From Pseudomonadota bacterium (GTDB taxonomy: Bacteria; Pseudomonadota; Gammaproteobacteria; Xanthomonadales; Ahniellaceae): a DNA stretch of 38,690 bases. Position 1 is the first letter of the stretch. Each line of letters begins with the position of its first letter. Of the stretch, positions 16,275 through 24,269 are shown one piece after another. A program made the translations under genes and the position numbers. Location: the NCBI GenBank assembly GCA_022843465.1, contig JALHNO010000031.1:1-38690 (forward strand), given 5' to 3'. The notes below the pieces were generated by a model that did not search any database, was not told where the DNA came from, and saw only the letters and a list, made by a program, of their open reading frames with translations.

Positions 16275-16308
16275 GACTGCCGCGACCACCGTAACGGTCG
16301 CGGCAGTC
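16275..16308 (-). terminator. hairpin terminator of the 16334-16756 gene
   Basis: A perfect 13-bp stem (GACTGCCGCGACC with its complement at 16296-16308) closes an 8-nt loop. It lies 25 bases past the stop of the minus-strand hypothetical gene. On the minus strand the stem is followed by TGCTTTG, a short T-rich stretch, so intrinsic termination before tag is likely. Confidence 0.7.
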
Positions 16309-16333
16309 CAGGTGCATCAGCGTGTCCTCGATT

Positions 16334-16756
16334 TCAGTTCGGACGCTGTGCGCCGGCGTGGTTCCAGGCGTCACGAACCGCCGACTCCGCCTCGCCCCAG
16401 CTCATCAGGAAGTTGGCGGGGTCGGCGATCCACTCGGCGCGGAGTTTGGGCTTGGCGATGTCCCAGCGGGTGTCCGGCAGGCGGCGCCTTGATTCCCAGC
16501 CGAAGCGATAGGCGGCGCGGTACTCGGTGTACTCGGTGCCCGCTGCGATATACGGGCAGGAGCGAAAGTGCGCGGCCCAGTAGGCATCCTCGGCGCCCGG
16601 ATCGACCTCGACCGCGGCTGTTGCGAAGGCCAGTTCATCCACGGAGGCGGCGTAACCCGGCGGCACCGGCAGCCTTACGGTGGGTGCATCCTGGGTCGGC
16701 CTGGCGCCCTGGGACGCGAACTCCTGACTCAGCTGCAATTTGTCGATCGTGTTCAT
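16334..16756 (-). CDS. conserved hypothetical protein (YRxGWESR type)
   Basis: A 140-aa soluble protein without a named function. Its C-terminal half (about 65-135) follows a pattern I recall from many proteobacterial hypotheticals: EDAYWAAHFRSCPYI, YTEYRAAYRFGWESR, then WGEAESAVRDAWNHA. The rest is low-complexity, and there is no signal peptide or membrane segment. The start at MNTIDKLQL is supported by GGAG nine bases upstream; the frame stays open 28 codons further, but that part looks random. A strong hairpin terminates it. Relatives are sometimes stress-induced small proteins, but I cannot assign a role. Confidence 0.72.
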   Translation of the reverse strand: MNTIDKLQLSQEFASQGARPTQDAPTVRLPVPPGYAASVDELAFATAAVEVDPGAEDAYWAAHFRSCPYIAAGTEYTEYRAAYRFGWESRRRLPDTRWDIAKPKLRAEWIADPANFLMSWGEAESAVRDAWNHAGAQRPN

Positions 16757-17071
16757 GCGGTATCTCCGTTGTGGACAGGCGCCGGGGCGGGAATCAGCGG
16801 GGCGCACTCCCATGGGGCAAGCCGCATGCCAGTCGGGCATGTCTGTACAAATGCTTATGGATCAGTGGTATACAGAGTTTCAGCCGGCTGCAATCTGCAT
16901 GACATCCGGGCCGGCTCTGGCAACTTGCCCGCTGCCGCGATGGCTGATCGTTCAGCTGCGGACAGTCCGCTGGCGCTCCGCGCGCAAGCCGCCGCCGTCT
17001 TGCCACGCTGTATCCGGGCCCGCGTCCCCTACCATGCGCAGTCCCAGCCACCGCCGATCCCGGAGTCCCCC
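16757..17071. other. divergent intergenic region, no gene seen
   Basis: 315 bp between the minus-strand hypothetical gene and the DUF1993 gene. I see no convincing coding frame. It holds a small hairpin (CATGCC 16825-16830 with GGCATG 16836-16841) and the only AT-richer patch (16841-16880, with TGTACA and TATACA), which probably carries the promoters of both neighbours. Confidence 0.5.
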
Positions 17072-17581
17072 ATGAGCCTTTCCCTGTATGCCGCATCCGT
17101 TCCCGTCTTCCAGCAGATGCTGGGCAGTCTCAAGGACCTGCTCGCCAAGGCCGAGGCGCATGCCACCGAACGCGGCATCGAAGCCGATGCCCTGCTGCGT
17201 GCACGCCTGTTCCCGGACATGTTCCCGCTGATCCGACAGGTGCAGATCGCCTGCGACTTCGCCAAGGGTGTCTCGGGCCGTCTGGCCGCCGCCGAATTGC
17301 CGAGCCATGACGACAGTGACCAGAGTTTTGCCGACCTGCAGGCCTTGATCGACAAGACGCTTGCCTACATCACCGGCCTGCCGGCGTCCGCGTTCGACGG
17401 CGCCGAGACGCGCGAGATCGTATTGCGGCCGGGCACCCCGAAGGAACGCCGGATGGCCGGCCAGGCCTATCTGCTGAGCTATGGGCTGCCGCAGTTCTTC
17501 TTCCACGTGACCACCAGCTATGCCCTGCTGCGCCACAACGGCGTCGCGGTCGGCAAGCGTGACTACATGGGCGCCTACTGA
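17072..17581 (+). CDS. DUF1993-family protein
   Basis: A 169-aa soluble protein matching DUF1993. The pattern includes SLYAASVPVFQQMLGSL at the N-terminus, ARLFPDMFPLIRQVQIACDFAKG in the middle, a SFADLQALIDKTLAYI segment and the C-terminal FFFHVTTSYALLRHNGVAVGKRDYMG. The family is predicted to have a DinB-like four-helix bundle; its function is unknown. CGGAG six bases before the ATG gives a clear start, although the frame is open for 168 codons upstream. It is followed at once by the methyltransferase frame, so the two are probably one transcript. Confidence 0.92.
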   Translation: MSLSLYAASVPVFQQMLGSLKDLLAKAEAHATERGIEADALLRARLFPDMFPLIRQVQIACDFAKGVSGRLAAAELPSHDDSDQSFADLQALIDKTLAYITGLPASAFDGAETREIVLRPGTPKERRMAGQAYLLSYGLPQFFFHVTTSYALLRHNGVAVGKRDYMGAY

Positions 17582-17592
17582 GCAGGCCCGCT

Positions 17593-18354
17593 CTGAACCC
17601 GGTTCCTGCCACGGCGTCTGCTGCCGACCTTGCACTGCCGGCCGAGCCGGCAAAGGCAGCGGCCTATGGTGACGGCTGCGCAGAGTTCTACGATGAGCTC
17701 TACGGGCCGTTGCCGCGCAGCGTCGCGCACGCTCTGGCGACGCTGGCCAGGGCTGCGGTTTCGACCCGCGCATCGCACGGCAATCTGCAGCCCGAATCCG
17801 CGCCAGAGGCGCAACCGCGTGTCCTGGAACTGGGCAGTGGCACCGGCCGCGCCGCATTGGCGCTGCGCGCTGCCGGCATCAACGAGTACGTCGGGGTCGA
17901 GAGCTCGCAGCGGATGATCCGGATCATGCGGGCCAAACCCGGTGCTGGTGAGTTCCGCATCGTGCCCGGTGATTTCTCGGAAGCCCCGCTACCCGGCCGG
18001 TTCGATCTGATCTTTGCCCTGGTCAGCACCTTCCATCTGCTGCCGACGGCGCAACGCCAACGGCGGGCGTTCGCCCATCTGGCCGGGCATCTGCACGCCG
18101 AGGGTGTTCTGTTGCTGGAATGCTACGACGACGCCCAGTGCGGGCAAGGTAGTTTCGAACACCGCTATCTGCTGGAGACCTGTCAGGGTCCGCGCAGCTA
18201 TCAGGTCAGCGGCTACGCGAGCACGGCAAACGAGCTGGATGCGATGGCTGCAGCGGCCGGCCTGTCGCTGCAGGCGCGCTGGGCTGATTGGCAACGAACG
18301 CGCTGGCGCGAAGGCGATGCGCGCCATATTTCGCTTTACCGCCGCGCCCGTTGA
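17593..18354 (+). CDS. SAM-dependent methyltransferase, probable CTG start
   Basis: Class I methyltransferase, about 253 aa. Motif I is VLELGSGTG (77-85), motif II is the acidic VGVESS, and FDLIFALVSTFHLL covers the motif IV region. The substrate is unknown. Clear family sequence (AYGDGCAEFYDELYGPLP) lies before the first ATG/GTG/TTG-type codon, a TTG at 17710, so the true start must be upstream; yet from the in-frame stop at 17560-17562 to 17710 there is no ATG, GTG or TTG. I place the start at CTG 17593, six bases after AGCAGG. CTG 17578, overlapping the DUF1993 stop as CTGA, is the alternative. A sequencing error could also explain this. Confidence 0.78.
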   Translation: MNPVPATASAADLALPAEPAKAAAYGDGCAEFYDELYGPLPRSVAHALATLARAAVSTRASHGNLQPESAPEAQPRVLELGSGTGRAALALRAAGINEYVGVESSQRMIRIMRAKPGAGEFRIVPGDFSEAPLPGRFDLIFALVSTFHLLPTAQRQRRAFAHLAGHLHAEGVLLLECYDDAQCGQGSFEHRYLLETCQGPRSYQVSGYASTANELDAMAAAAGLSLQARWADWQRTRWREGDARHISLYRRAR

Positions 18355-18378
18355 GCATCCGGCCGGCCGGAGCCTGCG

Positions 18379-19317
18379 TTATTCGGCCTGGGCTTGGCCT
18401 GACTGTGCCAGCACGAACTCGATCGCCGCGCATACCGCCGCCACCTGCGCGGCATTGCATTGCGCGGGCGTGGCACGAGCACTGTCGGGATAGACCTCGG
18501 TGGTGGTCTTGTAGGGCGCCTCGGTGATGCCGGCGCAGAGACCAAGCTGGCGCAGCGGGTAGCGGATCACACCGGGTGCGACCACCGGCGAACCGATGAT
18601 CTCGCCCTTGTGATCGGCCGGCGCGATGTGGGTCACCATCGCCACCGCCGAGATGATCGCCTGCTGAAACTCGGGCTGCGGATGTTCGCTGTCATCGACC
18701 AGATAGAAGCCATCGGGAATCTCGTCGGCCGTGTGGTCCTTGCCATCGCGCGCCGCCAGCGCCGGGCGGAATTCGCTCTCGTCGCTGTCGGTGGTCTCAT
18801 GCAGATCGACGTGGGCGCATATGCGTTCGCGCAGCGGCGCAATCAGCCGCATCAGGGCGGCGGATTCCTCGGCCGCACTGTCGGCGCGAAACGAACGATT
18901 GGGATCGATGGCATCGGCGTTCCAGCGATGGATGCGTTCGTAGGCCCAGGGACTGATGCAGGGCGCGACCAGCAGATTGACGCGTCCTGCGTAGCGTTCG
19001 GCCGCAGTCTCGACAAACTGCAGCGCGCCATGCACACCGCTGGTCTCATAGCCATGGACACCGCCAGTGACCAGGACGATCGGCAGCGCCTCATCCCAGT
19101 TGCGGCTACGGATCGCAAACAGCGGGTAGCGGTCCGGGGTATAGTCGAGCTGGCCGTACTCGATCACATCGTAGCCAGCGCGCAGCCGCTCGATGACCGT
19201 CAGCACATCCGCGGCATAGCTGCGTTGGGGCTTCTGCTGAGACCGCCATTCGGCGCGTTCGCGCTCACCCCAGGGAACTCCAGGAGTGCCGATCGGATAA
19301 GGCCTGGCGATGTTCAT
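18379..19317 (-). CDS. M14-family zinc carboxypeptidase-like protein
   Basis: A 312-aa protein of the M14 metallocarboxypeptidase/AspA-like superfamily. Zinc ligands are H88 and E91 in GGVHGYETSG and H173 in VDLHETTD; the catalytic Glu is likely E266 in AGITEAPYKTT. IDPNRSF (138-144) resembles the substrate-binding NR motif. No signal peptide is seen, so it is probably cytoplasmic. The substrate could be a murein peptide, an N-acyl amino acid or another small amide; the sequence does not decide. The start at MNIARPYPIG is chosen because the 44 upstream in-frame residues show no family resemblance. It converges on the methyltransferase gene across 24 bp containing a 14-bp CCGGCC palindrome. 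Confidence 0.88.
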   Translation of the reverse strand: MNIARPYPIGTPGVPWGERERAEWRSQQKPQRSYAADVLTVIERLRAGYDVIEYGQLDYTPDRYPLFAIRSRNWDEALPIVLVTGGVHGYETSGVHGALQFVETAAERYAGRVNLLVAPCISPWAYERIHRWNADAIDPNRSFRADSAAEESAALMRLIAPLRERICAHVDLHETTDSDESEFRPALAARDGKDHTADEIPDGFYLVDDSEHPQPEFQQAIISAVAMVTHIAPADHKGEIIGSPVVAPGVIRYPLRQLGLCAGITEAPYKTTTEVYPDSARATPAQCNAAQVAAVCAAIEFVLAQSGQAQAE

Positions 19318-19453
19318 CTGCTTGCTCGCGCTGCGGCCCGTCCTGGGCCTGAATGCCCATTTTAGCAGCCCCGGCTGGTGGCCCGGTGGCACGCCCGCTA
19401 CCGGCTGGAGATCACCTATGCTGACACCCCGCGGCGGGAAGCGGAGCACCCCG

Positions 19454-19870
19454 ATGTCTTACGAGTTGCAGGTCGAGCAGATCAGTGGCGAGCGTGTTGC
19501 GATCGTGTTGCAGGGTTGGTTGGAGGACGGTGATGTCGAATCACTCACCGCAGCCGTCCTCGACATCTGTGCGCGCAGCGCATGCCGCGAGCTGTACTAC
19601 GATATCCGCGGCTTTGTCGGCCGACCCAATCTTGAGACCAGCTTTCGCACCGCCAGTGGTCTGCCGCACTGGGGGCGCGCGCTCAGCGTCGCCTTCGTCG
19701 ATGACAGCGGCTGGAACCACTACAGCGAGTACCTGCAGCGTCTGTACGCCGATCTTGGCTTCCGCATCTGTTTCTTTGCCGATCCCGAATCGGCCACGCG
19801 CTGGCTCGATCGTCAGTCTGTGGCGGTGACCAGATCTGCGCGGTCCGCGAATCCGGCATCAGGAGATTGA
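19454..19870 (+). CDS. STAS/SpoIIAA-like protein of unknown function
   Basis: A 138-aa soluble protein. Its course, a beta strand with AIVLQGWL, then ELYYDIRGF, a central region ending SVAFVDDSGWNHY, and a final FFADPESATRWL, resembles the SpoIIAA-like (STAS-related) fold in which the C-terminal helix reads EAxxWL. This is pattern matching only, so the family call is tentative. GGAG seven bases before the ATG gives a good start. The next gene (DUF1801) begins four bases after its stop, with its ribosome site inside this gene's end, so they form a small operon. Confidence 0.65.
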   Translation: MSYELQVEQISGERVAIVLQGWLEDGDVESLTAAVLDICARSACRELYYDIRGFVGRPNLETSFRTASGLPHWGRALSVAFVDDSGWNHYSEYLQRLYADLGFRICFFADPESATRWLDRQSVAVTRSARSANPASGD

Positions 19871-19874
19871 CGGG

Positions 19875-20297
19875 ATGGCGATCACGAAAGGTGGCGACGC
19901 ACAGTTCGCGAAACCGGGCGCCGACAACAGTGCCGCTGTCGACACCTTCATGGCTGCACTTGAGCATCCACACAAGACGGCAATCGCGGCACTGAGTCAG
20001 CCTGTCCTGACCAGCGCGCCCGCTATCGCCGAGGGCATCAAGTGGAATGCGCCTAGCTATCGGACCACCGAGTATTCCGCGACCACGCATCTGCGCGCCA
20101 AGACCGGCGTCGGCCTGATCCTGCATCTGGGCGCGAAGGCGCGCGCGCATCCGGATCTGCAGATCGCCGATCCCGAGTCGCGGCTGAACTGGCTCGCCCG
20201 CGACCGCGCGCTGCTGAGCTTCGAAGATGTCGCGGCGGTTGCGGCCGCTGCCAACGCCGTGCGCGCCATCCTGCGGCAGTGGATCAAGCAAGTTTAA
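19875..20297 (+). CDS. DUF1801-family protein
   Basis: A 140-aa protein of the DUF1801 (YdhG-like) family, recognised by VDTFMAALEHPHKTAIAALSQ, AEGIKWNAPSYRT and the C-terminal ARDRALLSFEDVA. The fold is known but the biochemical role is not; some relatives are linked to iron or metal chaperoning. AGGAG (19861-19865) lies nine bases before the ATG, within the end of the upstream gene. Coupled expression with the STAS-like gene is likely. No signal peptide is seen. Confidence 0.87.
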   Translation: MAITKGGDAQFAKPGADNSAAVDTFMAALEHPHKTAIAALSQPVLTSAPAIAEGIKWNAPSYRTTEYSATTHLRAKTGVGLILHLGAKARAHPDLQIADPESRLNWLARDRALLSFEDVAAVAAAANAVRAILRQWIKQV

Positions 20298-20385
20298 CGC
20301 CGCATTGGCACGGCGCATCAGGATTGGCGGGGATATCCGGCATTGCGTGTTCTAACTGGAACACCCCGCCATTCCGGAGTCGATC

Positions 20386-22839
20386 ATGTCCGTTGCCCGC
20401 ATCGCTTTGAACGCCGCCACCTGTGCCCGCGCGAGGATGCGTGGTCGTGCACGCCGTTGCGCCCGAGCCCTCGCCATGGTCGGCATGATGACGGTCGCTC
20501 CGCTCTGGGCCGCCGATGACCCGAACGCGCCGCTGTCGAGCAATCTCAACGGCATCAATGATTTCAGCGATGAGTTTCCGTTCGTCGATCTGATGAAGTC
20601 GTCACGCGACTGGATTCCGGGCAATGCCAGCGGCTGCTTCGACTGCCGCGAACCCGGCAGCAATCCCAACTGCCTGGCGCCCAATGCCTGCCCGGTCAGC
20701 ATCAACCGCGACAGCAATGGCTTTGTCAGCAGTCTGCAGGCCAACCAGGTTGTGCGCACGGTCATCCATGCCGGCACCACGCCGGGGCGACTGGCGGCTG
20801 GCAATTACACGATGCGCTTCGACGGTCAGGGCACGATCCAGATGTTCGGTGCCAGCGTGGTCAGCCAGACCAGTGGGCAACTGGTGTTCAACGTGGCCAG
20901 CAGCAGCGGCAACAACATCGGCTTCAATCTCACCGCAGTCAACGCCGGTGATCCGCTGCGCAATCTGCGCATCCTGCCGCCTGGCGGCGTCTGCGCCAAT
21001 GACGAGCGGCGTTTCTGCGACGCCGGCAATCCCTGCGCCAGCGCAGCCGTCTGCAACCTGTTCACCACGCCCGGTGTTGCCGAGCAGCAGATTTTCCAGC
21101 CGCGCTTTCTCGCCAATGTCTCCGGCTACCGGATGCTGCGCTTCATGGACTGGATGGAAACCAACAGTTCACCGGTGGTCAGCTTTGCCGACTACCCGAC
21201 ACCAACCAGTGCGTTCTGGCATCGGGTGCCACCGCAGATCCTGGCCGAGCTCGGCAACCGCATCGCCGCCGATCTCTGGATCAATATTCCGCACCGTGCC
21301 GACAATGGCTTCATCGATGCTTTCGCCACGGTCTTGCGCGATGATTTCCGCAACGATCGTCGCATCTATATCGAGTACAGCAACGAGAACTGGAACGGCA
21401 TCTTCTCTCAGGGTCGCGAAATAGGTGCCCAGTTCTGCCCCGGCTTTGCCGATCTCGCCAGCAATTGCCAGCAGGATGGCGTGCCCGGCAATGGCATCGC
21501 CTGCGAGATCGATCCCAACACCTTCAACATCCCCGAGCCGGGCCGCACGGCCTGCTTCCAGGCCCTCGTGCGTGCCTGGGGTGATCGCTCGGTGCAGATC
21601 TTCGATCGCTTCGACACGGTATTCGGCGCCAGCGCCGGCGACCGCCTGGTACGGGTGATTGCGGCCCAGGCCGCCAACCCCGATCTCGGTCGCCAGATCA
21701 TGGCGCGCAATGTCACCGGCGAATCCTTCACCGTGGCCAGCCGCACCGATGCCTATGCCAGCGCGCCCTACCTGGGCACCGAGTACTGCACGCCGGACAA
21801 CGGCTTCAACCCGGACACGCATCCGGCGATCTATGCCAGTACCAGCGCCTTTCTCGATCATCTGGAGACCCAGGGCCTGACGCGCGCGCGCGGCTTCATG
21901 CAGGGCAGCCGGGCGATGCTGGACAGCAACTTCGCCGGACTCGGCATTCGCCATATCTCCTACGAAGGCGGCCAGCATCTGGTCGGTGTCGGCGGCTTCA
22001 CCTTCAATGCGACCTGCAATGCCCGCTTCGACGAGGCCAACAACGATCCGCGCATGGGCACGATCTACACCAGCTATCTGGGCGACTGGAAACTCAATGG
22101 CGATGAGTTCACGCACTTCGTCAATGTCGGTCGCTGGGGTCCGTTCGGGCGCTGGGGCGCGCTGGAATTCCAGGATCAGAGCCCGGCCAGCTCACCCAAG
22201 TTCACCGCCATGCAGAACTTCAGCGCGGCCAATCCCTGCTGGTGGCCGGGCTGCACACAGACCGGCGGCAGCGCACCCGATCCGCTGTTCAACGATGGCT
22301 TCGAAGGCGCGGCGACGCCGGCCTGCACGCCCGCGCAACTGCTCAGTGACAGCGGACTGGAACAGACCGCGCCCGATGGCCAGTCCAATCCGGCCTGGGG
22401 ATCGACCTCCAGCAATTTCGGCACGGTGTTCTGCAGCACCGCCATCTGTCCCGACGATGGCAGTGGTACGGCGCCGCGCACCGGCACCTTCTACGCCTGG
22501 TTCGGCGGCTTCAATGGATTGGAAAGCTCAAGCCTGAGCCAGACCGTCAGCATCCCCGCCGGCAATCCCCGCCATCTCAATTTCTTCCTGCGCCGCGCGC
22601 GCTCGACAGCGCCGCTGGACGCCGAGTTGCGCGTACTGATCGATGGCAATCCGGTGCGCACCTTCGCCGAGCCGGCGGCGACCGAGCCGAGCTATGTCGC
22701 GCGCACGGTGGATCTCTCGGCATTCGCCAACGGCGCCGCGCATCAGCTGCGTTTCGAATACAGCACGCCCAACGGTGGCGGCGTATCCAACTTCCTGGTC
22801 GATGACATCAGCATCGACTGCGTCGCCAACGGCAACTGA
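20386..22839 (+). CDS. large secreted protein, glycoside-hydrolase-like, with internal DGFE
   Basis: An 817-aa exported protein. A long basic n-region precedes a Sec signal ending near LWAADD; Met18 is a possible alternative start, but GGAG six bases before 20386 favours this one. The middle looks like a clan GH-A type TIM barrel: IYIEYSNENWNG has the Asn-Glu pair N333-E334 (candidate acid/base) and HISYEGGQHL gives E527 (candidate nucleophile). No specific GH family is recognised. LFNDGFE (634-640) is followed by a C-terminal jelly-roll-like domain (about 645-817) ending FLVDDISID, a common carbohydrate-binding-type layout. Several Cys pairs suit an exported protein. The polysaccharide substrate is unknown. 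Confidence 0.75.
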   Translation: MSVARIALNAATCARARMRGRARRCARALAMVGMMTVAPLWAADDPNAPLSSNLNGINDFSDEFPFVDLMKSSRDWIPGNASGCFDCREPGSNPNCLAPNACPVSINRDSNGFVSSLQANQVVRTVIHAGTTPGRLAAGNYTMRFDGQGTIQMFGASVVSQTSGQLVFNVASSSGNNIGFNLTAVNAGDPLRNLRILPPGGVCANDERRFCDAGNPCASAAVCNLFTTPGVAEQQIFQPRFLANVSGYRMLRFMDWMETNSSPVVSFADYPTPTSAFWHRVPPQILAELGNRIAADLWINIPHRADNGFIDAFATVLRDDFRNDRRIYIEYSNENWNGIFSQGREIGAQFCPGFADLASNCQQDGVPGNGIACEIDPNTFNIPEPGRTACFQALVRAWGDRSVQIFDRFDTVFGASAGDRLVRVIAAQAANPDLGRQIMARNVTGESFTVASRTDAYASAPYLGTEYCTPDNGFNPDTHPAIYASTSAFLDHLETQGLTRARGFMQGSRAMLDSNFAGLGIRHISYEGGQHLVGVGGFTFNATCNARFDEANNDPRMGTIYTSYLGDWKLNGDEFTHFVNVGRWGPFGRWGALEFQDQSPASSPKFTAMQNFSAANPCWWPGCTQTGGSAPDPLFNDGFEGAATPACTPAQLLSDSGLEQTAPDGQSNPAWGSTSSNFGTVFCSTAICPDDGSGTAPRTGTFYAWFGGFNGLESSSLSQTVSIPAGNPRHLNFFLRRARSTAPLDAELRVLIDGNPVRTFAEPAATEPSYVARTVDLSAFANGAAHQLRFEYSTPNGGGVSNFLVDDISIDCVANGN

Positions 22840-22870
22840 GCCGACGTTCAGCCGGGTCGTCGCGCAGTGA

Positions 22871-22950
22871 GCAGGGCGGATCCCGCGCAGCGGGTTGTCA
22901 ACAGCGGAGCTGGTCATCCGCCGCGCAGTCTCACCGATTGCCTCTGCAGG
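22871..22950. repeat. dispersed GGCGGAT...ATCCGCC repeat, copy 1
   Basis: GGGCGGATCCCGCGCAGCGG, then about 23 extra bases, then ATCCGCCGCGC followed by GTCTCACCGATT. Apart from the insert it matches a second copy at 38574-38630. The outer arms (GGCGGAT / ATCCGCC) and inner arms (CCCGC / GCGGG) can pair. It lies in the 262-bp convergent gap after the secreted glycosidase-like gene. Confidence 0.6.
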
Positions 22951-23007
22951 TACGGGGGCGATGAGGCCGTCACATGGCCAGGGTTGATGCCGCGGATATG
23001 CCGATGT

Positions 23008-23032
23008 CGGGTCCCGCTGCGCGGGACCCGAC
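23008..23032. terminator. perfect hairpin in the convergent gap before oleA
   Basis: TCGGGTCCCGC, loop TGC, GCGGGACCCGA: a perfect 11-bp stem, symmetrical for both strands, 70 bp past the oleA stop and 169 bp past the stop of the secreted protein. There is no T-tract, so it may be a bidirectional 3'-end structure rather than a classical terminator. Confidence 0.5.
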
Positions 23033-23101
23033 CTGCGTCCTGCCGGCTCGTCGCGCAGGCGCCGACCCGGACGCAGCGTCAGCCGGACAACGTGCGAAGA
23101 A

Positions 23102-24118
23102 CTACCAGACCACCTCGGCCATCGAGCAGTTCAGGCCCGAGCCGATGCCGAGCAGGGCAATGCGTTTGCCCTTGGTCAGGCGGCCGGTTTCCTTGAGCTT
23201 GGACAGGGCGAACGGCACCGAGGCCGGTCCGATATTGCCGAACTCGGGGAAGATGGTCAGCACGCGGCGCGGGTCGATGCCGAGCAGCTCGCAGATCGCG
23301 CTGGTGTGGACCTTGCTGATCTGGTGGATGACGAACTCGTCGAGTTCATCGGTTGCCCAGCCGAGCGCGGCACGCGCCGCCTGGAAGGTCTTGGCGGCAA
23401 GCTTCAGTCCTTCGACCAGCAGCATGCGGGTGTCGGTGACCATCTGGTCGATATTGCCGCGGCACAGATGCGAGAAATTGGTGGCGGCGCGGGTGACGCA
23501 GCCGAGATAACGATGGCCCTCGGGTGCCAGTTCGGCGCGCGCCATCACCATCGCGGCAGCGCCGGAGCCCAGGGTCAGCGAGGCGAACTCGTTGCGGAAC
23601 TGGTCGGCGGTGACGGTCGGCTGGAGCAGACGCAGGATCGTGCTCTCGTTGATGCCATCGGCGGTTTCACCGTCGACGATCAGGGCGTATTCGATATCGC
23701 CGCGCTCGATCATCCGGGCGGCGATGTCCATGCCGTTGAGGAAGGCCAGGCAGGCATTGCCGACATCGAAGTTCTGGCAGGTATCGGCAAGGCCGAGATT
23801 GCCGTGAATGATGCTGGCCGTGCTCGGCTCGAGAAAATCCCGGCAGACCGAGGTATTGACCAGAATGCCGATCTTCTCGTGCGGTACGCCGCAGTCGGCC
23901 ATTGCCTTCTGGGCCGCCATCGTGGCCGCGTCCGAAGGTTGCATCGGGCCGTCCCAGAGTCGGCGCGCGTTGATGCCGGCGACGTCCTCAAGGAGATTTT
24001 CACGGATTCCGAGGCGATCCAGGGTCGGTTGCAGCCGCTCCATGATGTCGGCCGAAGACAGTCGCCGAGGTGCGTCGATATGGGTGACGCTGACGATCGC
24101 GACGTGCTTGTAGTGCAT
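23102..24118 (-). CDS. oleA: OleA-type thiolase (long-chain beta-ketoacyl synthase III-like)
   Basis: Condenses two fatty acyl-CoAs head to head to a beta-keto acid, the first step of long-chain olefin formation. At 338 aa it matches the Xanthomonas OleA length and co-linear sequence, ending in IALLGIGSGLNCSMAEVVW. The catalytic set is C123 in GNACLAF, H265 in VIHQ and N295 in GNIGPAS. E97 in RDFLEPSTAS is the Glu that marks OleA against FabH. These fit the published OleA numbers once a 20-residue tag offset is removed. AGGGG before the ATG supports the start. oleB, oleC and oleD are not in the window; the gene follows the TPR/GT41 gene by 151 bp. A FabH role cannot be fully excluded, but E97 argues against it. 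Confidence 0.9.
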   Translation of the reverse strand: MHYKHVAIVSVTHIDAPRRLSSADIMERLQPTLDRLGIRENLLEDVAGINARRLWDGPMQPSDAATMAAQKAMADCGVPHEKIGILVNTSVCRDFLEPSTASIIHGNLGLADTCQNFDVGNACLAFLNGMDIAARMIERGDIEYALIVDGETADGINESTILRLLQPTVTADQFRNEFASLTLGSGAAAMVMARAELAPEGHRYLGCVTRAATNFSHLCRGNIDQMVTDTRMLLVEGLKLAAKTFQAARAALGWATDELDEFVIHQISKVHTSAICELLGIDPRRVLTIFPEFGNIGPASVPFALSKLKETGRLTKGKRIALLGIGSGLNCSMAEVVW

Positions 24119-24269
24119 GACAGCCCCTGCAAAATCCGGAAAGTCGGTCAGGCTAGCGTGCCAAGCCCTTGCGGAGCAAGAAAACGACCGTGGCAGGGCC
24201 TGCCCCCGGCCATCCCCGGCAAGGCCCGGACCTCCAGTCAAGCCCGGATGTGCCGGTCCCAGGGAACCC

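Noticed and set aside
16276-16307. The strong hairpin as a regulatory RNA element of tag
   Set aside because: Its position just after the stop of the upstream gene and the short T-rich stretch after it on the minus strand fit a terminator better.
23102-24118. oleA as an ordinary FabH
   Set aside because: E97, the OleA-specific Glu, and the co-linear Xanthomonas-like sequence including the C-terminus favour OleA.
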